Positions 15,586 to 23,929 of a stretch of 64,000 nucleotides of DNA are shown in pieces (within the stretch, counting starts at the first letter, position 1; each line of letters starts with the position of its first letter). Source of the stretch: Phenylobacterium sp. (GTDB taxonomy: Bacteria; Pseudomonadota; Alphaproteobacteria; Caulobacterales; Caulobacteraceae); assembly GCF_030681155.1 (NCBI RefSeq), contig NZ_JAUXXE010000030.1, forward strand, positions 124,001 through 188,000. Direction: 5' to 3'. The notes under the pieces are model-generated. The model ran no database searches and was not told where the DNA came from. It saw only the letters and a list, made by a program, of their open reading frames with translations. Both the position numbers and the translations under genes were made by a program.

Positions 15586-16872
15586 ATGCGCCGCTTCCGT
15601 TTTTCCGAGCCCGGCTTCGAGGCCGCCTTCGCCGCGTTCATCGACGAGCGCCGTGAGACGCCAGAGGAAGTCGACACCGCCGTCCGTGACGTCCTGGCTG
15701 CTGTCCGCGCCGAGGGATTGGACGCCGTGCTTCGCTTCGGTCGACAGTTCGACCGCGCCGAGGTCGATGAGAGCAACATCCGGGTCAGCGCCGAGGAGAT
15801 AGAGGCGGGCGCCGCCGAGTGCTCGCCCGAGGTGCGCGAAGCCATGGCCTTCGCCGCCAAGCGTATCCGTGCCTATCACGAACGCCAGCGTCCGGCGGAC
15901 ATGGCCTTCACCGACGAAGCGGGCGTCGAACTAGGCTGGCGCTGGACCGCGCTCGAAGCGGTCGGCATCTATGTGCCGGGCGGCCGCGCCGCCTATCCGT
16001 CCACGGTGCTGATGAACGCCGTGCCCGCCGCCGCCGCCGGCGTGGAGCGCATCGCCATGGTTACGCCGCCCGGGCGCTTGCAGCCGGCGGTGCTGGCCGC
16101 CGCCAAGGAAGCAGGGGTCACTGAAATCTGGCGGGTCGGCGGGGCGCAGGCGGTGGCCGCGCTCGCTTATGGCGCTGGCCCCATCGCGCCGGTCGACAAG
16201 ATCGTCGGTCCGGGCAACGCCTATGTGACCGCCGCCAAGCGCCGGGTCTATGGCACGGTGGGAATCGACGCCCTGGCCGGCCCCTCGGAAATCGTGGTGG
16301 TGGCTGATGGAGCCAACCGCCCCGACTGGATCGCCGCCGACTTGCTGTCCCAGGCCGAGCACGACCCGGCCGCGCAATCGATCCTGATCACCGACGACGA
16401 AGCGTTCGGCGAAGCCGTCGCCGCCCAGGTCGCCGAGCAACTGAAATCGTTGAGCACAGGCGAGGACGCCACCGCCTCCTGGCGCGACCACGGGGCGATC
16501 ATTATCGCGCCGCTCGATGAGGCGCCTCGTCTCGTGAATTACATCGCGCCGGAACACGTCGAGTTCGCGCTCGATGATCCAGAGCGTCTGGCCGATCAGG
16601 TCCGCCACGCCGGTGCGATCTTCCTGGGCCGGCTGACGCCCGAGGCCATTGGCGACTATGTGGCCGGCTCGAACCACGTCCTGCCGACCAGCCGTGCGGC
16701 GCGCTTCTCCTCGGGGCTGTCGCTTTACGACTTCATCAAGCGCACCTCGATCGTGAAGTGCGACGAGAAGTCGTTCGCGATCCTCGGCCCCCACACTGTC
16801 GCCCTCGCCGACGCCGAGGGGCTTCCGGCCCACGCGCGTTCCGCCGCGATCCGCCTGACCAAGCAGGGCTAG
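15586..16872 (+). CDS. hisD: histidinol dehydrogenase
   Basis: 428 aa. It catalyses the last two steps of histidine biosynthesis, L-histidinol to L-histidine with two NAD+, as a zinc enzyme in the cytoplasm. Visible signatures include the NAD-binding region VGIYVPGGRAAYPSTVLMNA, IVGPGNAYVTAAKR, the zinc ligands Gln/His in LLSQAEHDPAAQS, the catalytic region IAPEHVEF, and GSNHVLPTSRAARF. It is 40 nt downstream of the DUF2948 gene in the same operon, away from the other his genes, as is common in alphaproteobacteria. Confidence 0.97.
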   Translation: MRRFRFSEPGFEAAFAAFIDERRETPEEVDTAVRDVLAAVRAEGLDAVLRFGRQFDRAEVDESNIRVSAEEIEAGAAECSPEVREAMAFAAKRIRAYHERQRPADMAFTDEAGVELGWRWTALEAVGIYVPGGRAAYPSTVLMNAVPAAAAGVERIAMVTPPGRLQPAVLAAAKEAGVTEIWRVGGAQAVAALAYGAGPIAPVDKIVGPGNAYVTAAKRRVYGTVGIDALAGPSEIVVVADGANRPDWIAADLLSQAEHDPAAQSILITDDEAFGEAVAAQVAEQLKSLSTGEDATASWRDHGAIIIAPLDEAPRLVNYIAPEHVEFALDDPERLADQVRHAGAIFLGRLTPEAIGDYVAGSNHVLPTSRAARFSSGLSLYDFIKRTSIVKCDEKSFAILGPHTVALADAEGLPAHARSAAIRLTKQG

Positions 16873-16878
16873 TCTTCT

Positions 16879-16998
16879 CCTCTCCCCGGCTGGGAGAGGC
16901 CGGGTGAGGGGGCCTCGGCCTCGCCCGTACGCGGGTTGATGGTCGATAGAGCGCCGCTGCGCGCCGCCCCCTTCACCTAACCTCCCCCGAGAGAGAGG
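16879..16998. repeat. inverted pair of GC-rich REP-like units
   Basis: The first unit (16879-16912) begins CCTCTCCCCGGCTGGGAGAG and ends GGGTGAGGGGG. The second (16967-16998) is a diverged copy in the opposite orientation; on the minus strand it reads CCTCTCTCTCGGGGGAGG and then TTAGGTGAAGGGGG. Together they make a long imperfect palindrome after hisD, like paired REP/BIME intergenic elements. The first hairpin may also terminate the murA-hisD transcript. Confidence 0.55.
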
Positions 16999-17143
16999 AA
17001 TGAGTCTGCGCAGCGGCGATCAACGAAGCTGAACAGTTCCTGTCAGTTCTGTCTCGGAGGCCGTTCAGGAAGGCCTCGCTAGGGTGTTCGTCATTGGGGC
17101 CGGAAGGCTCCAGGCAGAACCCTACAAGGACGGAGACCTGGCT

Positions 17144-17794
17144 ATGCGCACTCTGAAGACTTCGAAAATGATGCGCGGCGCGGCCGTGGCGACCCTGACC
17201 GGCGCTCTGGCGATCGGCGCCGTGAGTACGGCCAACGCCCAGCAGTACCGCAACCCGACTGGCGGCGGCCCCGGCTCCATCGTCAGCTGCGACGCTCCTG
17301 GCGGCAAGCAGGTTGGCGGCGCCCTGATCGGCGCGCTGGTCGGCGCGGCCGCCGGCTCGAACCTGGCCAAGAACGACCGTGGCACGGGGACCGCCATCGG
17401 CGCGGTCGCCGGCGCGGCCACCGGTTCCTGGGTTGGCTGCAAGATGCAGCGCGATGCAGCGAACCAGAACGCCTACTACGGAGGCCAGCAACAGGCCTAT
17501 CGCCCGGCGACTTATGTCCAGAATGGCTACCGCCTGAACGGCAACCTGTCCCCGGCCGCCTATGTCCGTGACGGCGGGGCCTTCGTCGCCAACTCGACCC
17601 TGAACCTGCGGGCCGCGCCCACCACCTCGGCCGCCCGGGTCGGCAGCCTGCGGGCTGGCGAAACCTTCCAGGCGATGGCTCGGGTGCGCGGGACCGAATG
17701 GATCCTGGTCGGCCAGAACGGCGTCGGGGTCGGCTATGTTCACGGCGCCTACGTCCAGCCTGCTGGCTATCAGAACGCGAACTACCGCTACTAG
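17144..17794 (+). CDS. secreted SH3-domain protein with glycine-zipper segment
   Basis: 216 aa from MRTLKTSKMMRGAA (GGAG upstream). The signal peptide is cut near ANAQQ. Residues about 45-95 contain a glycine-zipper 2TM-like segment (VGGALIGALVGAAAGSNLAK, then AIGAVAGAATGSWVG). A Gln/Tyr-rich linker precedes a bacterial SH3 domain (about 150-205: NSTLNLRAAPTTSAARVGSL, GTEWILVGQNGVGVGYVHGAYV). SH3b domains bind cell-wall or protein ligands in the periplasm. The gene interrupts the otherwise conserved hisD-to-UPF0262 order and has its own terminator. Confidence 0.85.
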   Translation: MRTLKTSKMMRGAAVATLTGALAIGAVSTANAQQYRNPTGGGPGSIVSCDAPGGKQVGGALIGALVGAAAGSNLAKNDRGTGTAIGAVAGAATGSWVGCKMQRDAANQNAYYGGQQQAYRPATYVQNGYRLNGNLSPAAYVRDGGAFVANSTLNLRAAPTTSAARVGSLRAGETFQAMARVRGTEWILVGQNGVGVGYVHGAYVQPAGYQNANYRY

Positions 17795-17835
17795 GCGGCC
17801 CTGTTCGCCGTCCCCGGTCCCCCTGGCCGGGTGAC

Positions 17836-17869
17836 AAAAGCGTCCGGCGAGACACGCCGGACGCTTTTT
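17836..17869 (+). terminator. rho-independent terminator
   Basis: AGCGTCCGGCG and CGCCGGACGCT form an 11-bp stem with a short loop, followed by TTTTTC. It lies 42 nt after the stop of the SH3-domain gene. The stem has an A-run before it as well, so it could act in both directions. Confidence 0.85.
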
Positions 17870-17960
17870 CTTGTGCGCAGGTGCGAAGATCGCACGTGGC
17901 AGGATGACGTTAGGGGGTGCTTTGCAATAAAGCTCCAGGCAAGCCCTCACCCATTGAGCC

Positions 17961-18440
17961 ATGGCCGACGAAGACCGCACCCATCACCGCCTGCAGTCCG
18001 TGGAGATCGACGAGGATTCCCTCGCCGCGGTCTCGCGCGACCAGGAGCAGGAGCGGCAGATCGCCATCTTCGATCTCTTGGAGGAGAACTACTTCTTCCC
18101 CGAGGGCGCGCAGACTGGTCCCTATGACCTGCGCATGGGGCTGCTGGAGAACCGGCTGGTGCTGGACGTCCGCGGCCCGGACTATGAGAAGCGACATATC
18201 CTGTCGCTGTCGCCGTTCCGCATGCTTATCAAGGACTACTTCCTGATCTGCGAGAGCTACTACCAGGCGATCCGAAATTCGACGCCTCAGCAGATTGAGG
18301 CCTTGGACATGGGCCGGCGGGGTCTGCACAACGAGGCCTCCGAGCTGCTGCGGACTCGCCTGAAGGGTAAGATCGAGACCAATCTCGACACCTCGCGGCG
18401 GCTGTTCACGCTGATCTGCGCCCTGCATTGGCGAGGCTAG
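17961..18440 (+). CDS. UPF0262 family protein
   Basis: 159 aa beginning [17 protein letters not shown]. The family pattern is clear: [58 protein letters not shown], and [14 protein letters not shown] near the C-terminus. It is a conserved alphaproteobacterial cytoplasmic protein of unknown function. The next gene (low-molecular-weight phosphatase) starts 6 nt downstream, so both are co-transcribed, as in related genomes. Confidence 0.93.
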   Translation: MADEDRTHHRLQSVEIDEDSLAAVSRDQEQERQIAIFDLLEENYFFPEGAQTGPYDLRMGLLENRLVLDVRGPDYEKRHILSLSPFRMLIKDYFLICESYYQAIRNSTPQQIEALDMGRRGLHNEASELLRTRLKGKIETNLDTSRRLFTLICALHWRG

Positions 18441-18446
18441 GGTTCG

Positions 18447-18908
18447 ATGCCGGCTGACGCATCGCGGCCGCCCTTGCCCGGCGCGGTCCTATTCGCTTGC
18501 AATTTCAATCGCGTCCGCTCGCCGATGGCCGAGGCGCTGTTGAAGCGCGCGCTGGGCGACCGGGTCTATGTCGACAGTTGCGGCCTGAAGCGCGAGGCGG
18601 GCGAGGCGGGCGAGGGCGCCGATCCGTTCGTACGCTCGGTGATGGCCGAGATATCCTGCGACCTGGAGGGCCATGCGCCCAAGACCTTCGATGATCTGGA
18701 GGATGCGTCCTTCGATCTGGTCATTTCCCTGACGCCCGAGGCCCAGCATCGGGCCGTCGAGCTGACCCGAGGGCGGTCGGCCGAGATCGAGTATTGGCCA
18801 ACCTTCGATCCGACCCTTGCCGACGGTTCCCGTGAAGCGCGGATGGCGGCCTATCGCGAAGTTCGCGACACCCTGGCGCAGCGGATCGCTGAACGGTTCC
18901 CCCGCTAG
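18447..18908 (+). CDS. low-molecular-weight protein-tyrosine-phosphatase-like protein
   Basis: 153 aa. The P-loop CNFNRVRS gives Cys18 as nucleophile and Arg24 in the CX5RS motif of low-molecular-weight tyrosine phosphatases and ArsC-type arsenate reductases; the general acid Asp lies in YWPTFDPTLAD. The extra redox cysteines of thioredoxin-linked ArsC are not evident, so a phosphatase role is favoured. The in vivo substrate is unknown. It follows UPF0262 by 6 nt and precedes infA. Confidence 0.85.
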   Translation: MPADASRPPLPGAVLFACNFNRVRSPMAEALLKRALGDRVYVDSCGLKREAGEAGEGADPFVRSVMAEISCDLEGHAPKTFDDLEDASFDLVISLTPEAQHRAVELTRGRSAEIEYWPTFDPTLADGSREARMAAYREVRDTLAQRIAERFPR

Positions 18909-19019
18909 CCATTGGCCCTTTGAGCGCGTACAGCGCTTAGCGCTAAAATCTGCAGCCCCGGCTCACGTCGCGACTCACTTCGTTGGCCGTTCCCTTGACC
19001 GCCACCTGTTGGAGCTTGC

Positions 19020-19238
19020 ATGGCGAAAGAAGAGTTGCTGGAATTTCCCGGTGTGGTCAGTGAAGTCCTGCCCAACGCCACGTTTCGAGTGAAACTCGAG
19101 AACGATCACGAGATAATCTGTCACACGGCCGGCAAGATGCGTAAGAACCGCATCCGCGTTTCGGCTGGCGACAAGGTCGTGGTCGAGATGACCCCTTACG
19201 ACCTCACCAAGGGCCGTATCACCTTCCGAGTCCGCTAG
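19020..19238 (+). CDS. infA: translation initiation factor IF-1
   Basis: 72 aa, the exact usual length. It is a single S1/OB-fold domain ([20 protein letters not shown] through KGRITFRVR) that occupies the ribosomal A site during initiation. A clear GGAG precedes the ATG. The maf gene starts 7 nt downstream, so this is the head of an infA-maf-rne/rng-yacG operon. The identification is certain. Confidence 0.98.
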   Translation: MAKEELLEFPGVVSEVLPNATFRVKLENDHEIICHTAGKMRKNRIRVSAGDKVVVEMTPYDLTKGRITFRVR

Positions 19239-19245
19239 AGGCCAT

Positions 19246-19836
19246 TTGCCAAATATGACATCGCAGCGCCTGGTGCTGGCTTCCGCAAGTCCCAGGCGGA
19301 TGGATCTCTTGCGCCAGGTTGGCGTGACCCCGGACGCCGTCGTGGCCGCCGAGATCGACGAAACGCCGCTGAAGACTGAGACCCCGCGCCAGACGGCGCT
19401 GCGCCTGGCGGTCGCCAAGGCGGCCAAGGTCGCCGAAATCCATGGTGACGCCTATGTGCTTGCGGCCGACACCATTGTCGCCGTGGGGACCCGTATCCTG
19501 CCGAAGGTCGAGACGCCGGCTGAGGGGCGCAAATGTCTGGAACTACTCTCGGGCCGCGCGCACAAGGTTCTGACTGCGGTCGCCGTGGTCGCGCCCGACG
19601 GCCGCGCGGTGAAGCGGCTGGTCGAAACCCGCCTCCACTTCAAGCGCCTCACTCCCGCTGAAATCGACGCCTATCTCCAGGACGGGGAGGGGGTCGGAAA
19701 GGCCGGCGGCTATGCGATCCAGGGCAGGGCCGGCGCCTTCGTCATGTCGATCCAGGGATCCTATCCTGCGGTGGTCGGCCTGCCGCTATATGAAACCATG
19801 AACCTTCTGACGGGCTTGGGGTTTGTCCGCACATGA
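19246..19836 (+). CDS. maf: Maf-family nucleoside triphosphate pyrophosphatase
   Basis: 196 aa with TTG start at 19246 (AGAGG at 4-5 nt); an ATG three codons later is possible but further from the SD. Maf signatures are LASASPRRMDLLRQVG, AADTIVAVGTRILPK, and YLQDGEGVGKAGGYAIQG followed by SYPAVVGLPLYE. The family hydrolyses noncanonical and some canonical NTPs to NMP and PPi (house-cleaning). Its stop overlaps the ATG of the RNase gene as ATGA, so translation is coupled. Confidence 0.93.
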   Translation: MPNMTSQRLVLASASPRRMDLLRQVGVTPDAVVAAEIDETPLKTETPRQTALRLAVAKAAKVAEIHGDAYVLAADTIVAVGTRILPKVETPAEGRKCLELLSGRAHKVLTAVAVVAPDGRAVKRLVETRLHFKRLTPAEIDAYLQDGEGVGKAGGYAIQGRAGAFVMSIQGSYPAVVGLPLYETMNLLTGLGFVRT

Positions 19837-20870
19837 GCGAGCGTAGCCTCTTTCTGGATCGCGGCATTGGCGAAACGCGCGGCGTCGTCCTGCTGGACGG
19901 CCGTCCCGAACGCTTGCTGATCGAGCGCGACGGCGATGATCAGGCGACCCGCCTGGGCGCCCGCCACATCGCGCGGGTGCGCAAGGTGGAGCCGGCCTTC
20001 GCCTCGGCGTTTGTCGATCTCGGCGGTGTCGAGGCGCTGTTCTCGTTCAAGCCCGACGCGCGGCCCGTGGAGGGCCAGTCGCTTGAGGTCGAGATTCGCA
20101 CCGAGCCAAGGCTTGGCAAGCTCGCCACCGTCCGGGTGATCGGGCCGGCTCAGGGCGCGCCGCGCCTGCTGGTCGCCCCGCCTTCGATGGCTGAACAACT
20201 CGCCGCCTTCGCGCGCGGCGTTGATATCATTGAAGGGCGCGAGGCGCGGCAAGTCGCCGACGAGGCCGAGGCCGAGGCGCTCGACATCATTCATCCGCTG
20301 CCCGGCGGCGGAAATTTGGCCATCGAGCCGACACGGGCGCTGGTCGCCATCGATGTCGATATCGGCGAGCGCAAGGGCAATGACGTCAAACGCGTCACCC
20401 GTGCGGCGAATCTAGCGGCGCTGGCTGCTTCGGGCCGCCTGCTGCGCCTGAAAAGCCTGGGTGGGATCGTGGTAATCGATCTGGTCGGGCGCGGCCACGA
20501 CGGCAACGCCTTGCTGACCGCGGCTCGGGCGGCCTTCTCGCCGGACAATCCCGGCGTCGCCATCGGGCCGGTAGGCCGGTTCGGCACCATGGAGATGACC
20601 ATCCCGCGTCGCGGCCCGCCCTTGGCTGAGACCCTGTGTGATGCGAACGGCGCCTTGACCAATCTGACGCTGGCCCTGCGCCTGATCCGGGCGATCGAGA
20701 ATGAAGGCGCGGCCCAACCTGGCGCGCGGCTTACCGCCACCTGCGCGCCCGCCGTCGCTGACGTAGCCAAGCCGCTGGCCGAGAAACTGGCCGCGAAGAT
20801 CGGCGCCCGCTTTACGATTCGCCCCGAGCCTGCCTCCCCCCGCGAGCGTTTCGATGTGAGTGCGTCATGA
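19833..20870 (+). CDS. short ribonuclease E/G family protein
   Basis: 345 aa, much shorter than E. coli RNase E (1061) or RNase G (489). The S1-like N-terminal part (RVRKVEPAFASAFVDLGGVEALF) and the DNase-I-like catalytic region are present: ALVAIDVDIGERKGND carries one metal Asp and GGIVVIDLVGRGHDGN the second. I do not see a typical Zn-link CPxCxG, so tetramerisation may differ. The role is probably rRNA/mRNA processing. It overlaps maf (ATGA) upstream and yacG (ATGA) downstream, an arrangement typical of alphaproteobacteria. Confidence 0.9.
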   Translation: MSERSLFLDRGIGETRGVVLLDGRPERLLIERDGDDQATRLGARHIARVRKVEPAFASAFVDLGGVEALFSFKPDARPVEGQSLEVEIRTEPRLGKLATVRVIGPAQGAPRLLVAPPSMAEQLAAFARGVDIIEGREARQVADEAEAEALDIIHPLPGGGNLAIEPTRALVAIDVDIGERKGNDVKRVTRAANLAALAASGRLLRLKSLGGIVVIDLVGRGHDGNALLTAARAAFSPDNPGVAIGPVGRFGTMEMTIPRRGPPLAETLCDANGALTNLTLALRLIRAIENEGAAQPGARLTATCAPAVADVAKPLAEKLAAKIGARFTIRPEPASPRERFDVSAS

Positions 20871-21034
20871 GCGCCCCTTGCCCGATCTGCAAAAAGCCCT
20901 CGACCCCCGAGTACCGTCCGTTCTGCTCTAAACGTTGTGCCGACGTGGACTTGCAGCGTTGGCTGAGCAACCGCTACGCCATCCCGGCGGCCGATGACGA
21001 CAGCGGTCCCGACGAGGAAAATTCAGAAGACTGA
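20867..21034 (+). CDS. yacG: DNA gyrase inhibitor YacG
   Basis: 55 aa. It has the YacG zinc-finger pattern C-x2-C-x11-C-x3-C (PCPICKKP, then RPFCSKRCADVDLQRWL) and an acidic tail. YacG binds GyrB and inhibits its activity. The ATG overlaps the RNase stop, so it is the last gene of the infA operon; tRNA-Phe follows 132 nt later. Confidence 0.95.
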   Translation: MSAPCPICKKPSTPEYRPFCSKRCADVDLQRWLSNRYAIPAADDDSGPDEENSED

Positions 21035-21166
21035 AGAGCCGCTGGACAGGCGGCGGCGCCTCTTCTATAGACGCGGCTCCCGCGCAGGTGGGGCCCGCCG
21101 CTCTCCTCAAAAGAGGGCGTCGAACTAAAGATCTTGAGCCGCCCGACCTGATCGGAACGGCTCTGG

Positions 21167-21242
21167 GCCTGGGTAGCTCAGTTGGTAGAGCAGTGGATTG
21201 AAAATCCACGTGTCGGTGGTTCGAATCCGCCCCCAGGCACCA
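21167..21242 (+). tRNA. tRNA-Phe (anticodon GAA)
   Basis: 76 nt with encoded CCA. Acceptor GCCTGGG/CCCAGGC, D arm GCTC-AGTTGGTA-GAGC, anticodon stem GTGGA/TCCAC with loop TTGAAAA reading GAA, T arm GGTGG-TTCGAAT-CCGCC, discriminator A. All arms pair fully. Confidence 0.98.
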
Positions 21243-21268
21243 CTTCCTTCCCCTCTCTATTAGTGGCC

Positions 21269-21778
21269 TCAGGCTTCGGCGCGCACGAATCTCGCCAGCG
21301 CTTGCCATTCTATGCGCTTCTGTTCGAACGATAGCGCGGCGTGGGCCGGGCTGCTGGAGGGCAGGGTGATGAGGGCGTAGCCGGGTTCGGGGCCAAGTTG
21401 CTTGCGGCCAAGGCTTGAGGCCTTGCCGCCGTTGAAGGCGATGGCCCGCAACTCGGGCAGGGTGGCCGCGAAATCGGCCAACGCATTGGACTGGTGATTG
21501 CGGATGTTGGTGTCCAGGCTGCCTAGGCGTTCGGCCGAAGCGATCACATCCCATACCCCGACCCCTGCCGCGAGCAAGATCGCCAACCGCTTCGCATAGG
21601 CCACGTCGGCCAAGGGTTGTTCGATCACAGTCTCCATCAGCCGCCAGAACTGATTGCGGGGATGGGCGTAGTACTGCGCGTGGGCGAGCGAGATCTCTCC
21701 CGGAAGGCTACCCAGCACCAACAGGCGAGTGCGCGCGTCAGCGACAGCGGGGAACGAAGACTTGGTTTCGGCCCGCAT
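21269..21778 (-). CDS. DNA-deoxyinosine/uracil glycosylase family protein
   Basis: 169 aa from MRAETKSSFPAVAD. It matches the hypoxanthine-DNA glycosylase group of the uracil-DNA glycosylase superfamily (family 6): motif LVLGSLPGEISLAHAQYYAH then PRNQFWRLM, and the second motif LPSSSPAHA. It would excise deaminated bases (deoxyinosine, possibly uracil) to start base-excision repair. It is convergent with tRNA-Phe and is followed, upstream on the same strand, by a sugar acetyltransferase gene. The superfamily is confident, the substrate less so. Confidence 0.87.
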   Translation of the reverse strand: MRAETKSSFPAVADARTRLLVLGSLPGEISLAHAQYYAHPRNQFWRLMETVIEQPLADVAYAKRLAILLAAGVGVWDVIASAERLGSLDTNIRNHQSNALADFAATLPELRAIAFNGGKASSLGRKQLGPEPGYALITLPSSSPAHAALSFEQKRIEWQALARFVRAEA

Positions 21779-21811
21779 GCGCTCACGCTCTCTAACTTGG
21801 CTAGGCAAGCT

Positions 21812-22357
21812 CTAGCGCACCGTGGCCGGGTTGCCGACGGCCGTCGCACCGGCTGGCACATTGCGCGTGACGACCGCGCCCGCGCCGATCACCGCGTCAT
21901 CGCCGATCGTGACGCCCGGCAGGATGATCGCGCCGCCGCCAATCCAAACATTCGCACCGATATGAATGGGCCGGCCGAACTCCAAGCCAGAGCGACGCTC
22001 GGCTGGATCGCGCGGGTGGTCGGCTGTCAGGATTTGGACGCCAGGGCCGATCTGCGTTCCCTCACCAATTGTCACGGCGGTCACGTCCAGCACCACGCAG
22101 CCGAAGTTCAGGAATACGCCGTCGCCCAACGCAATGTTGTAGCCGTAGTCGATGTGGAACGGCGGCCGGATGACGACGTCACGCCCAACCTTGCCAAGGC
22201 CTTCAATCAATTGGGCGTGGCGTTCATGTGCCGTCGTCACGGCGGGCCTGTTGTAGACGGTCATCCACGTCAGGGCCGCGGCTTGGTCGCGCTGAAGTTC
22301 AGAATCCCCGGCGCTGTAGAGTTCTCCGGCGATCATCTTCTGCTTTTCTGTCGCCAT
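21812..22357 (-). CDS. maltose/galactoside O-acetyltransferase family protein
   Basis: 181 aa from MATEKQKMIAGELYSAGD; the longer frame upstream lacks family similarity. The Mac N-terminal domain (MIAGELYSAGDSELQRDQ) is followed by left-handed beta-helix hexapeptide repeats: GYNIALGDGVFLNFGCVVLD, GPGVQILTADHP, and GANVWIGGGAIILPGVTIGD then AVIGAGAVVTRNVP. The catalytic His lies in the TADHP loop. It transfers acetyl from acetyl-CoA to sugars (Maa/LacA/NodL class). The specific acceptor cannot be read. It stands 33 nt from the glycosylase start and probably shares its transcript. Confidence 0.92.
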   Translation of the reverse strand: MATEKQKMIAGELYSAGDSELQRDQAAALTWMTVYNRPAVTTAHERHAQLIEGLGKVGRDVVIRPPFHIDYGYNIALGDGVFLNFGCVVLDVTAVTIGEGTQIGPGVQILTADHPRDPAERRSGLEFGRPIHIGANVWIGGGAIILPGVTIGDDAVIGAGAVVTRNVPAGATAVGNPATVR

Positions 22358-23012
22358 AGTGGGCTCTCTTTGGTTGGGGATGCGGTCTGGCAGGCGGCAA
22401 ACGCGCCACAGCGCTGCATGGCGCCCGCGACACGCCGCCGGGCTCTCGCGCATCACCTCGGCGAACGTCGATTGACTCGGGCGCCTGAGAATCCCATGTC
22501 GCGGATGGCGGCGCCGGGTGAGTGAAATCCAGGCGGGAGGGTCCCTCGCCGCCATGTACCGGGTGCTTATTTCAAGACCAGCGTTCGGTCAGATTTGCTG
22601 CGTTGCGGCATAAAAATTCCTCCGAAAGTAGAAAATCGACCTGGATTACTTGGGTCGCGCGTTGTGCGTCGCAGCATTACACGGCCGCCGACCTGGTTCC
22701 TGGGGTCGCAGGCAGAAGTATGCCCCCTTGACGCCCGGAATAGGGGTTGCCAAAGGACCCCTGCCGCACGTCTAACATAGCGGTAAGATTTCGGGCTTCC
22801 CTCGGGGAGAACGAATTCGCACCCGCCTCTGAACGCCCAGTTTCACGTAATTGGAAACAGGCGCCACGGGTCGGGCGCAGCGAAAGCGGCTCTCGCGTCT
22901 TGGCTGGTGCAAACCAGGCGGGGCGAGGGGCTTGTTTAGTTAGGGTGGGAGACGCTCTCGCGCGACGACCCTTCGGTCCAAACGTGCTAGACCAATCAGG
23001 AACTGGCGACAG
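22358..23012. other. 655-bp intergenic region upstream of exbB
   Basis: No credible gene is visible. The plus frame 22747-23070 overlaps the exbB start and has no family likeness. The minus frame directly upstream of the acetyltransferase contains SQSTFAEVMRESPAACRGRH, which faintly recalls an AraC C-terminus but cannot be extended. The region is large enough to hold the divergent promoters of the acetyltransferase and the exbB-exbD-tonB operon. I see no clear operator. Confidence 0.5.
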
Positions 23013-23924
23013 ATGCTCGACAACAAACGAAAGATCCCTTTCATCGCTCTCCTCGGTGCTGTTGCGCTGATGACGAGCGCGCCGGCGTTCGCGCAGGAAG
23101 CCGCTCCGGCCGCTCCCGCCGCCGCCGACGCTGCAGCGGCCGCTCCGGCTGCTGACGCTGCGGCCGCTCCGGCCGCCACCGCTCCCGCTGACGCCGCCCC
23201 TGCGGGCGACGTTGCTCCGGCCACCATCGAACATGCCGGTCAGCTGACCGTCATGCAGATGTTCATGGACGCCCAGCCGGTCGTTAAGGTCGTTATGATC
23301 GGCCTGGTTCTGGCTTCGATCCTCTCGTGGACCCTGCTGGTCACCAAGCTGGTTGAGTTCGCCTCGCTGAACAAAGCCTCGGACCGCTTCGTCGAAGCTT
23401 TCCGCGGCGCCAAGTCGGTCAACGACATGGGCCGTATCGCCCTCTCGGACGAATTCGAAGGTAACCCGCTGGCCGATATGGCCGCCGCGGCGACCCAAGA
23501 AGTCGAACTGTCGCGTCAAGCCGGCCTCGCCGTCAGCGGCGCTCACCGCGAAACTACGCTGCACCGTGCTGAAATGGCCGTTGGCGCCGTTCAGGCCAAC
23601 CTCGGCAAGCGTCTGTCCAGCGGCATGCAGTTCCTGGCCTCCGTCGGTTCGTCCGGTCCGTTCATCGGTCTGTTCGGTACCGTTTACGGGATCATGAACT
23701 CCTTCATCGGCATCGCGAACACCAACACGACCAACCTGGCCGTCGTCGCCCCCGGCATCGCCGAAGCGCTTCTCGCCACCGGTATCGGTCTGTTCGCTGC
23801 TATCCCCGCGGTTATCTTCTACAACTACTTCCAGACCCGCGTTTCTGCCTACGGCGCGCGTACGGAAGGCTTCGTTGCTGAACTGATGAACGCCATTTCC
23901 CGGCAGCTCGACAAAGGGGCCTAA
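23013..23924 (+). CDS. exbB: TonB-system energizer ExbB (MotA/TolQ/ExbB proton channel)
   Basis: 303 aa. A signal peptide ends near APAFAQE. It is followed by about 45 residues of Ala/Pro/Asp repeats (AAPAADAAAAPAATAPADA), a periplasmic extension absent from E. coli ExbB (244 aa). Three membrane helices follow (about 88-110, 208-230, 245-270) with FLASVGSSGPFIGLFGTVYG and NLAVVAPGIAEALLATGIGLFAA typical of the family. With ExbD it forms the proton channel that powers TonB-dependent outer-membrane import. It is the first gene of exbB-exbD-tonB, with a 5-nt gap to exbD. Confidence 0.95.
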   Translation: MLDNKRKIPFIALLGAVALMTSAPAFAQEAAPAAPAAADAAAAAPAADAAAAPAATAPADAAPAGDVAPATIEHAGQLTVMQMFMDAQPVVKVVMIGLVLASILSWTLLVTKLVEFASLNKASDRFVEAFRGAKSVNDMGRIALSDEFEGNPLADMAAAATQEVELSRQAGLAVSGAHRETTLHRAEMAVGAVQANLGKRLSSGMQFLASVGSSGPFIGLFGTVYGIMNSFIGIANTNTTNLAVVAPGIAEALLATGIGLFAAIPAVIFYNYFQTRVSAYGARTEGFVAELMNAISRQLDKGA

Positions 23925-23929
23925 CCGAC

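Noticed and set aside
22400-22555. Possible AraC C-terminal remnant (SQSTFAEVMRESPAACRGRH)
   Set aside because: The likeness covers only about 20 residues and cannot be extended in any frame without several frameshifts; chance similarity is likely.
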